64,000 nucleotides of DNA, taken from positions 83,020,001-83,084,000 of the forward strand of contig NC_072895.1 of NCBI RefSeq assembly GCF_027943255.1. Reading direction: 5' to 3'. The stretch is from Anastrepha obliqua. Its lineage: Eukaryota; Arthropoda; Insecta; Diptera; Tephritidae. Every line of letters starts with the position of its first letter. The stretch's first letter is position 1. Under the pieces are notes generated by a model. That model was not told where the DNA came from and did no database searches. It saw only the letters and a list, made by a program, of their open reading frames with translations. Shown one piece after another: positions 55,691 through 64,000 of this stretch. The translations under genes were made by a program, and so were the position numbers.

Positions 55691-56616
55691 AAGGGTTTTT
55701 TAATTGGCACGGGTCGATTTTGGCGCCCTGTGGCAGCTATTTTGTTTTGGTGGCATCTGTCAAATCTTTTGTTTATTATTCAGTTGTTTATGCCAAATCA
55801 TCATGGCCAGTAACACGATTGAACAGCACGTTCAAATGATAAAACTTTATTATCAAAATGAGTGTTCATTAACGCAAACGTTGCGCGCATTGCGCCCATT
55901 TTTCGGTAGACGTGGTGGCCATTCAAAGTGGACTCTTCAACGTTTGGTGGCCAAATTTGAGATGACCGTGTCAGTAAACAATCAGCCAACACCCGTACGT
56001 TCAAGGAACGCAAGATCAGCCGAGAACAATGCCGCGGTCCGTGAAAGTGTACAGCAGAACCGGAGGCAGTCTATTCCTCGCCGTGCACAAGAACTTGGCC
56101 TTTCGCAGACTTCAACTTGACGAATTTTGCGTCGGGACTTGGGCCTACACCCGTATAAGATCCAACTGACCCAGGAGCTCAAAGTTGATGAGCATAAACA
56201 ACGCCATTTGTTCGCTGACTGGGCTTCGAATCGTTTGAAAGAGAACCCCAGTTTTGCGCGAAAAATCATCTTTAGTGACGAGGCGCATTTTTGGATGAAT
56301 GGCTGTGTTAACAAACAAAATTGCCGTATATGGGATGACACCAATCCACACGAGGTTCAGCAGGTGATAATGCATTCTCAAAAAGTTACCGTTTGGTGTG
56401 GATTTTGGGCCGGCGTCATTGGTCCGTACTTTTTTGAAACGACGTTGGTGAGGCGGTCACCGTCAACAGCGAGCGCTACACAACGATGATAACCAATTTC
56501 TTATGGCCCATATTGAACCATATGGACCTAGACGACATGTGGTTCCAGCAGGATGGAGCCTCGTGCCACACAGCAAACGCCACGATTGACATACCCGCCC
56601 TTATTGAAAAATCCTT
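55691..56616 (+). mobile_element. 926-bp DD41D mariner, internally deleted, sharing a TA with its neighbour
   Basis: The ends AAGGGTTTTTTAATTGG and (from the right) AAGGATTTTTCAATAAGG form an imperfect 25-bp terminal repeat with TA at 55689-55690 and 56617-56618. The transposase starts at ATG 55803 (MASNTIEQHVQMIKLYYQNE). A TGA at 56118-56120 interrupts it. It continues RILRRDLGLHPYKIQLTQEL, IIFSDEAHFWMNGCVNKQNC (first Asp), VTVWCGFWAGVIGPYFFE and DMWFQQDGASCHTANATID (second Asp). The last 350 bp or so, with the third Asp, is deleted just before the right repeat. Confidence 0.85.
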
Positions 56617-56618
56617 TA

Positions 56619-57906
56619 CAAGGTCAAAGCCAAAATAAACAAGACTGGCATTATAAAATGTTTTTGAAGGCGCCATCGTTTTAATGAGTTAGTGCGTTGG
56701 AAGTTACATCCCTAGCTGCCTTCCAGTGAAAGCTTGGTGATATTTGGTTAAGTGGAAGCGAAGGTATTGCGTCTAAAGGGTCAGTATGTTTTTATCATCG
56801 GTACAAAAATGAGTTTCGAGCAAAAAGCTAATGTCAAATTTTGTTTTAAAACCGGTAAAACGTTTGCCGAAACATTTGAATTGATGAAAAAAAATTATGG
56901 GGATGATTATCTATCTCGTGCCAGAGTTATGAGTGGTTTACACGTTTTAAAATTGGTTGTGAGGACATAAATGGCAATGAACATACGGGCCGCCCAAAAT
57001 CAGTATTCACCAAAAACTCCACCGAAATTGTTCGTAAAATCATCAAAAATTATCCGAAATCATCGTTGAAATTCATGGAATCGAAGTTGAATATATCCAA
57101 AACATCGATTTATCGCATTTTAACTGGCTTGTGCGTTTCATTCCGCACAAGTTAACTGAGAAACAAAAATTGCTCAGAATTCAACATTCGAAAGACCTCA
57201 TTAAAGAGGCGAGAAAAGACAAGAACTTCCATTACAACATTGTAACTGGTGATGAAATGTAGTGTTTGCAACATGAAGCTGAAACTAAGCGTCAAAGTGC
57301 CGAATGGAAGGCCCCAGACGAGCCACCACTTGAAAAATCGCGTTTGGAGAAGTCAAAAATCAAGTCGATGCTCGTTTGTTTTTACGATTCCAAGGGAATT
57401 GTCCACAAGGAGTTCGTGCCAAAGGGCCAAACCGTCAATGCAATTTTCTATCTTGGCGTTTTGAAGCGTTTGTTGCATCGCATTTGTTGAATTCGCCCTG
57501 AATACCGCGAAGAAGAAAGCAGGCGCTTATTGGATGATATGCACCATCTCATCGATTCACTCTTGTGACTGATTTTTTTACTAGAAATCGCATTTTAACC
57601 ATCAATCACTCACCGTGTTCCCCTGATGTGTCTTCCTCTGACTTCTAGCTATTCGAAAAATTGCAATTGGCCATGAAAGGAAAACGTTTTGCACCCGTAG
57701 AGGTCATCCAAAAGGCTCGTACCGACACCCTGAAGAACATTCCGGTCAATGACCTGAAACATTCTTTCGAAAAGCTTTTAGATCACGCAAAGCAGTGCAT
57801 CGAGTCCAGAAGAGACTATTTTGAATAAATAAACTCGAAGTTATCAGAACAAAGCTTCTCTCGTTTCTACTTTAGCTCAGCCCAGTTTCTTTTGGACTTC
57901 ACCTTG
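56619..57906 (+). mobile_element. DD34D mariner, 1288 bp, TIR and TA bounded
   Basis: The left end CAAGGTCAAAGCCAAAATAA and the right end (reversed) CAAGGTGAAGTCCAAAAGAA are inverted repeats. TA at 56617-56618 and 57907-57908. Transposase remnant 56809-57827 starts MSFEQKANVKFCFKTGK. It has frameshifts, a stop in the first-Asp block (GDEM then TAG where Trp is expected) and another before LFEKLQLAMKGKRF. It ends RRDYFE. The second-Asp block is damaged (DD-YAPSHRF) and the third is SPDVSSSDF. Long dead. Confidence 0.82.
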
Positions 57907-58001
57907 TATATCTCTGTGTATATGTTCGTTAATAACTATGCGCAAAATGCTCCGATTTGCATACTACGTTTTGAATTTTCGAGGTGATCTTTCTCTACAT
58001 A

Positions 58002-59268
58002 CGAGGGGTGCCTTTTATATGTCGGGATTAGAGAACAAAAACAAATTTTAATCATCAAAAATCACTTTATTGTTTTTCGAAATATTCTCCATGAAGATCT
58101 ATACACTTTTGCATGCGTTTGAACCAATTGTCGAAGCACTTTTGCCACTCTGAATGAGGTACCTCCAAAACATGCATTCTGAATGCCGCAACCGCTTCTT
58201 CAGGTGTCGAAAAACATTGACCTCTCAGTTTGTTTTTTACGTACGGGAATAAAAAGAAGTCACTCGGTGCCAAGTCAGGACTACACGGCGGATGACCCAT
58301 TAATTCGATGTTTTGGGTGCTCTAAAATGCAGTTGTTTGAGCCGATGTGTGAGAGCTCGCATTGTCCTGGTGAAGAGTGATCCGTCTTTGGCGATTGGTT
58401 TCCCTAATTTCTTGGAAGACAACTGGCAAACAAATGGTTTTGTACCACTCAGAATTTACTGTTCTGCGTTGTTCTAGTGGTACGGTTACGACATGTCCAG
58501 TTTTTCCGAAAAAACAGGCGACCATTTGCTTGGAAGTGCTTCGTGCGCGAACAACTTTTGTTGGATTTGGCTCATCTTGAAACACCCATACAGTTGACTG
58601 CTGTTTACTTTCGAGATCATACGCGTAAATCCAAGATTCATCACCTGTCACGATGTCATAGACGTGTTTCGAAGCCCCGCGATCGTATTTTTTGAGCATT
58701 TCCTTCGACCAATCGACACGAGCCTTTTTTTTCAGCGATTGACAAATTGTGTGGGATCCAACGCGAACAAATTGTTTTGACAGTCAAATGTTTATGCAAT
58801 ATTCAATGTATGCTGGTACCACTAATGCCTAAGATTGTCTCAATCTCACGATAGGTCACTTGACGATCTTGCAATATCAGTTCGCGCACAGCATCAATGG
58901 TTTTCGGAACAACAACTGATTTTGGACGACCTTCACGAAATTCGTCTTGGAGTGAACTACGACCTCGATTGAATTCACCATACCATCGATAAACACTGGT
59001 CCTTCATGGAGCTTCCTCGCCTGTTTTGCTGAGTTAATCCACGTCGAAAGTTGTAAAAAATAATCGCACGAAAATGTTCACGATTTAATTCCATTTTTGG
59101 TCCGAGATGAATCTTTTAAGTTACTGTAAACAACACAAATAGCGTTGGTATTTCAAAACGTTCTGAGTACGTAAAAGCCAAAAAATGTCAAACTTTGCGA
59201 TACAGCTGTCAGTTGCCAGATTGCAACACCATGGTTGTCAAGTCCCGACATATAAAGGGCACCCCTCG
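58002..59268 (-). mobile_element. DD34D mariner, 1267 bp, well-preserved ends
   Basis: CGAGGGGTGCC(T/C)TTTATATG then TCGGGA is present at both ends in inverted orientation. TA at 58000-58001 and 59269-59270. These terminal repeats are the best matched of any in the window. Confidence 0.9.
58067..59094 (-). pseudogene. Mariner transposase pseudogene
   Basis: ATG at 59094 (MELNREHFRAIIFYNFRRGL). A deletion with frameshift near 58995-59030 removes part of the first HTH region. The frame then runs VYRWYGEFNRGRSSLQDEFR, REIETILGISGTSIH, a TGA at 58803-58805, ILHKHLTVKTICSRWIPHNL, VTGDESWIYAYD (first Asp), TLHQDNASSHT (second), a TAG at 58322-58324, and PPCSPDLAPSDFFLFPYVK (third), ending LHGEYFEKQ. 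Thirty-four residues separate Asp 2 and 3 if the stop is counted. Three lesions in all. Confidence 0.85.
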
Positions 59269-59270
59269 TA

Positions 59271-61000
59271 AATTGTATAAATTTATAAAAGAGGCTTGTC
59301 TATGACCCAAAACTTGTTAAAAAATCATACAATTGATTTTCAAACTGCAACAAATCAAAAATGACTCAACCGAATGGAGTACTTGCTAGAAAACTTGGAA
59401 ATATTTGCAATCAATCTGCTATAGTCAAATTTATCTATTATTTCTTATTAAGTAATAATGCTATTAAAATGTTGTAAGGAGAAGGAAAGTTAAAAAAATG
59501 CTTCTTGTGTGAATGTTCGCTGTGGGCCTAACTCCACCAAGCGAGAAGAAGCAGGCAAAGCAAATAACAACAATATTTTTTTTCTAATCTCTATGTCAAA
59601 GCAAATAACAACAATATTTTTTTTCTAATTTCCATGTCTTCTGATTTGTTATTTTGTTGCCCACTACTCTCTCCTACACACTATGTCTTAACGCCAGAGC
59701 ACAGCATGCCGGGCATAAATTATATGCAAATTTCATCTGTTCCATCAGCATTTTGCATGCGCCACAGCTACTTGTCTCCAAATCTTTTGTATCTCCCCTC
59801 AGACTCACTTGTTAAAATACCGTCAAAATGTACAAAATTGTCTGACTTAATATGACATTATAGGCTACCCAATTCATATGGTTACATTTACAAATTAATC
59901 AGTGAATTTGTTAGCAATAGACAAAATGACACAATTTGCAGAATTTGAAAAATTTCCATCACCGCATATGTATGTAATTATGCAGCAACGTTGGAAACAT
60001 GGACGTGTACTGTGGGGGAAAACGACAATAACTGAGCTAGAACTGCCGCATTCAAGCAGCAAAGAAATGCTTGCTTCGTACAGCAACAAATTTGCAAAAT
60101 CGAAATTCATTTGGAAACTCAGCCAAACGAAATTAATGTAATGACTATCATAGCACACACACACATACCCGTGCATACATACGTTTATACATACGGATAC
60201 ATGTGCACACGCAAATAAATCTATATTTGGCAAATTTGTTTTATTACAACAAGCAGCAACGCATGTCCCCTGCCTGCCTCTCAGCTCGTTTTGTCGTGGC
60301 TGGAACTAAATTAGGGTAACAAGTCCATGAAAATCATTGAAATTGAAATCAAAAATTATGCATGCATCATCGCGCACAAAATACAACTACCTTTAGATAG
60401 GTTCGCTCACATACTCATACACCGAAGCTCACGCACACACTCATAGGTGGTGCAGTCATGCACACATTTATTGCTACGTAAAATAACTGAACTCATGTCA
60501 CTCATACCACACGTTGACCTCTCAGCGTCCAGTGCAATCATCTGCTTGCTGCTTTATTTGCCAACAACTTTCCAGTGGTTGCTTGCTTGCATTTTGACCT
60601 CTCTGTAGTTTCACTTCGATATGTGTTGTTGTTATTGTCGATGTAATGTCATATTTTAGGTTCACTAAGTCAACAATTTATGTCACCCCTTTTTTGATTG
60701 AACGCGCACACAGCAAATGCGTCTCATGCGCCTGGAAAAGCATTTCAATTTTTATTTGTGCTTTTCAACCTTTTGTATTCATTGCCTCACTGCAAGGCTA
60801 ACACACCTTGCCACATGAGTGACTGGCGCTCCTAACTATGTATTCTATCAAACATCCCCCAAGTGTCCAATGCCCAACCATTCAACGCTTCAATGAATTT
60901 TGAAGCCACGTTTTGAATGTGTGTGGGTGTGTGTGTATGTGTCTGAGTTTACAGGCAAATCGTGCATCCTTTTTGTTTATATCGTTGCTTTTGTTGGATT
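59271..61000. other. Host-like non-coding DNA
   Basis: Unique-looking with a 45-bp near-duplicate (GTCAAAGCAAATAACAACAATATTT and following T-run at 59550-59590 and 59595-59635; only part quoted), ACAC runs near 60153-60165 and TGTG runs near 60920-60940. No supported frame. It would be upstream DNA of the candidate gene starting near 61.1 kb. Confidence 0.45.
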
Positions 61001-61182
61001 TTACTGGTTGACTGTTGTCGGTTTACGCTGACAGCAAACATCGCACCGCAGCGTCAGCGTCAACATTGGCGTCGGTCAGGTTCAAGCGGTCGAAGTGTTG
61101 TCAAACACGCAGTTCAGTCGATCGCCCATTGAACAGACGCAATAAAACTCATCCCTGCCAACAACAGTAGCAGCAGCTGCCG
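61001..61182 (+). promoter_or_regulatory. Candidate promoter and 5'UTR exon of a host gene
   Basis: GC content rises here and CpG steps are frequent. An initiator-like TCAGTC lies at 61114-61119. A CAACAACAGTAGCAGCAGC stretch, common in fly 5' leaders, runs to CCG followed by GTAAGTCA, a near-consensus splice donor (exon end 61182). No ATG lies between 61119 and 61182. The exon call depends on splicing to the exon at 62692, which is inferred. The gene is not identified. Confidence 0.35.
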
Positions 61183-61919
61183 GTAAGTCAATTTCATAAG
61201 AACCCGGAACTCAACGGCAACAACAGCAATCGTTTGCGTACGTGCCCTCTTTAGGTATACATGTGAATATGTTAACATATGTAAGTGTCAGTGCGATAGG
61301 CAAAACAGGCGCCCGTTCGTGCCGTGCTCATTCGATGACTTTCGATTTTGGTCTGTCGACTCGCGCCTGCCTTGTGCGGTCATGTAGTGGACGATGCTCG
61401 AGAATTAATTGATTGGAAAATTATATTTCATGCATTTATTGATTCATTTTTTATGCCTCACCACTCGCACCGTAGCCTCTTTTAGTTCAACAGCGCGCAA
61501 TACAGTTCATTATATATTCTTGACTCGTTGGACTTACACTTGTGTGTTTATACAACTCCCATACATATGTAAGCTCCACTATTATTCACCCTTATATGGT
61601 TCCCTAGCAAACAATTACAGTAGGATTTATATGCAGTACAGTTTTACTACCAGTTTGCTTTGCCGTTGAAGTATGTAGTTCATCTCCTACCTGTTTCCAA
61701 TGACATTTGTAATGGGGGATGTCCGAAAAGTCAGTTGTCAGCATTTACATTAGCGTCATATTAGTTAACGAACGGGAACCGATACCTCATCCTTACACCG
61801 GTTATTGTTCTACTTCGAAATAGACATAGACTAGAAAAAGTCTAGTCCAATTTGTGACGAAAATCACCAGTTTCGGACGAGTTAATATATAAAAATGAAA
61901 AATTATTTAAAATGTTAAA
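61183..61919. other. Putative intron sequence
   Basis: Non-coding, with frames of little quality. A frame at 61409-61669 has no recognised domain. Confidence 0.3.
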
Positions 61920-61929
61920 GCACCAAAAG

Positions 61930-62615
61930 TTATTTACGAGGGTTGCTACCAAATTTTTGAGATATGGAAATATCAGTGTAAATATGTTATATGTAGTTAT
62001 AAAAATAAATAAGAATTGATAAATAAAGGGTTCTAAAATAATTTGCGAGGGTTGCTTCCAAAGTATTCAGATTGTCAATTTTAAATAAGAATTGGTAATT
62101 GGAAGTTTCAAAAATAATTAACGAAGGTTGCTACCTAACTTTTGAGGTATGGCAACATCACATGTTCAATTCATAAAAATAAATATTTGTGTTATGTAAC
62201 AATCGGTAATTGGAAGTTCCAAATATAATTTGCGAGAGTTGCTATATTGGTCTCGAAATATGGCAAGTGAATACAAATTATTGGAGATATTTAAAGCTTA
62301 TAAAAATAAATAAGAATTGGCAAATGAGAGTTTCAAAACAGTTTACGAGGGTGGCCACCAAAGTTTTTGGATATGACCACAACATTGTAAATGTTTTAAA
62401 ACAAATAAAAATTAGTAAATGGAAGTTCTAAAAATAATCAACGAGGGTGCCACCTAAGTTTTCAGATATGGCAACATAGGTGTAAATGTTCCAGCTTTAA
62501 AAATTAATTAGAATTGAGAAATAAAAGTTTCAAAAATATTTTGCGAGGGTTGCGAGTTTAAATATAAAATGATAAATAAAAGCTTCAAAAATAATTTACT
62601 AGTATTGCTTGCCAT
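61930..62615. repeat. Degenerate minisatellite, about eight units of 55-113 bp
   Basis: Units begin (A/G)CGAGGGTTGC at 61936, 62045, 62121, 62232, 62345, 62441, 62543 and 62598 (last one weak). Most continue ACCAAA(G)TTTTTGAGATATGG, CAACAT, an ATAAAAATAAATAAGAATTG spacer and GGAAGTTTCAAAAATAAT before the next unit. Unit lengths vary by internal deletion. Confidence 0.8.
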
Positions 62616-62691
62616 CGTGAAATTGGAAATTTTTAATGATAATCGTACTCAGAACGTTTTTTCTCGTGATTGACATTTGTCCTGTTTGCAG

Positions 62692-62824
62692 GTCCTTAGT
62701 CAGAGAATGATGATGATGGCTGCCATGCATCGGTGCCTTCAATCCTGGTCCCACTTCGCTACAAGTCGAACTTCTTTGCTGTCGTCCATATTCGGTTATT
62801 GTGTCAGAAAAAATCGTGTGATGG
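62692..62824 (+). CDS. Candidate first coding exon of a host gene
   Basis: A pyrimidine-rich run and TTTGCAG precede 62692. ATG at 62707 is the first of four Met codons (MMMMAAMHRCLQSW, then SHFATSRTSLLSSIFGYCV and RKNRVMG). The exon ends ATGG followed by GTGAGT at 62825, a good donor, leaving 39 codons plus one base (phase 1). Read unspliced it hits TGA at once. The peptide is Ser/Arg-rich with a short hydrophobic stretch, which could suit a mitochondrial or membrane N-terminus, but I do not recognise the gene. The next exon would lie downstream, possibly outside the window. Confidence 0.4.
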
Positions 62825-63370
62825 GTGAGTGAACTCAATTTTCAAGGTTGTCATACCGTGACATTTCGGGAAATTCAATCATGCAGTGTGAATAAAGCAG
62901 TGTGCAGTGATCAGTTCTGAATAGTATGTATGTATATTCCCCTAAGGCTCGCCAAAATGTAGGGAAAGCACAGAAGACCAAACCGGCTCAATAAAGTGAA
63001 GTTTTTGAGTATTCATCTTCCTCATCTTCCGTGAAGTCCTCACTTCACTCTCATTGGTTTCTTCTTAGTCCCGCAAATAAAAAATGGAAAACCAACCTTT
63101 TCCCATGCCAAAGGAAGCGTTTGATACGCTCAAATCATGTGATGAGTAAGAAAAGGTGCTTGGAAAATTAATTCATACTCTCGTAAAAGTGTACTGATCT
63201 TCAAAAATATTTAAAAAAAATATAGCCATTTACAATTATAAATTAGTTGCCCTTCTTAATCATTACGAAGCAACCATCGCATGGATTACAACTTTACCCA
63301 ACATTTTTCTTATATTTAATTTCAATGTTTTGTTAAATCGATTTTACTTTCCAAAATTACACATTTCATT
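62825..63370. other. Putative intron, no gene seen
   Basis: AT-rich sequence with no supported exon. Confidence 0.35.
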
Positions 63371-63374
63371 CAAG

Positions 63375-64000
63375 GGGTCCTGGTGGTCTAGAGCTTGAAA
63401 ATTTAGGGTATTTTCAGAATTTTCTTTTACAATAAAAAACTGAAAACAAATAAAAATGAAAATAAAAAAAAAAATTAATTATAATAATTTCACCGCCCCG
63501 AAAAATTGGACCTGGACGGTGTTGTCTATTTTGCCTCTTCTTTTTACCTGAAACACAAAAACCAAAAATTTATAAATTAGTATGACTGTAGCTATGTCCC
63601 GTACTAGAATGAAAAAAAAACTTTGACCAATTGGCGCGTTTTAAATTTGTCACTCTAAAAATCGTTTTTTTCTGTTTTTTAATCAAAAAGTTCGAAATAA
63701 TTGAAATAATAACATGATTCTAGTACAGGCGATCGCCATTAATTGTTGTGAATTGCAGACTATTCGGTTGAATAGCTTTTTTTTTTTTGTTTTTTGACAG
63801 CACAAGGCCGATAAACGCCGTTTCGAGATAAACGAGTTTAAAATTTGAACGCGTGGACCACTCTCTACCTAATATATGGGCTGTGGAAGCTATACTATTG
63901 GGAGTTTCCGCATGAAAATTTCACGGTCCTAAGAACATGGATATAGAAATATATTTTCGATATATTAGAAATATTCATTTACTTCATTTACCATTATATT
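63375..64000. mobile_element. Possible left part of a second TTAA-type element
   Basis: AAGGGGTCCTGGTGGTCTAG at 63375 resembles the end of the element at 5855 in its GGGG start, after TCAAGGGG in place of TTAAGGGG. A CGTTTCGAGATAAACGAG phrase near 63820 recalls the CTTTTCGAGTTATTCACC phrase of that element. The right end would fall beyond the window. Weak evidence. Confidence 0.22.

Noticed and set aside
61930..62615. CRISPR-like array
   Set aside because: The repeats are long, degenerate and without regular unique spacers, and the DNA is that of an animal. A minisatellite explains it.
1..64000. LTR retrotransposon or endogenous retrovirus
   Set aside because: I found no long terminal repeat pair, Gag, protease or integrase signature. 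All reverse transcriptase pieces are of LINE type.

Overview
The window looks like nuclear DNA from a dipteran fly. It is AT-rich, carries many CA, TATG and TTG microsatellites, and is packed with transposon families of fly type: mariner DD34D and DD41D, RTE-, jockey- and I/LOA-type LINEs, and a tRNA-derived SINE. The mix and the decay pattern suggest a tephritid-like acalyptrate fly. That is an inference, and the species cannot be fixed from the sequence. There are no prokaryotic operons, and I found no complete host gene.

Layout. 1-4300 is host-like non-coding DNA with a GC-richer, CpG-bearing patch at 2880-3720. 4300-10120 is a nest of small elements: a TA-flanked MITE, SINE pieces, deleted DD41D mariners, a TTAA-flanked element, and a LINE split by a 461-bp MITE with an 8-bp target duplication. 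10116-11084 is a long open but 3'-truncated DD41D transposase. 12.6-14.2 kb holds one copy of an unclassified 1.1-1.2 kb repeat and a foldback. 14.7-25.6 kb holds SINEs, several mariners (one with an open transposase at 20.66 kb) and LINE debris. 25.9-27.3 kb is a degenerate array that hosts the second copy of the unclassified repeat. 29-37.3 kb holds a Tc1 piece, two Mos1-like/DD41D composites, a PIF/Harbinger element and a SINE. 38.4-47.8 kb holds an RTE-like LINE with most of its endonuclease, a jockey-like LINE, a mariner, a hAT remnant and an I/LOA-like LINE. 48.9-59.3 kb holds five TIR-bounded or TSD-bounded insertions (905-bp DD41D, SINE, DD41D, two DD34D mariners) plus LINE tails. 59.3-64 kb is mostly host-like and includes a plausible 5'UTR exon (61.1 kb) and a plausible first coding exon (62.7 kb) of an unidentified + strand gene, with a minisatellite in the putative intron between them.

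How it fits together. Most recognisable coding sequence here is selfish. Target duplications and nesting give a partial order of events: SINEs inserted into DD41D mariners, mariners into SINE tails and next to each other at a shared TA, MITEs into LINEs. Only the Mos1-like transposase at 35.6-36.65 kb and the DD34D transposase at 20.66 kb keep long open frames with all three catalytic aspartates. The first has lost its 3' terminal repeat, and the second carries a tandem in-frame insertion and has lost its normal stop codon.
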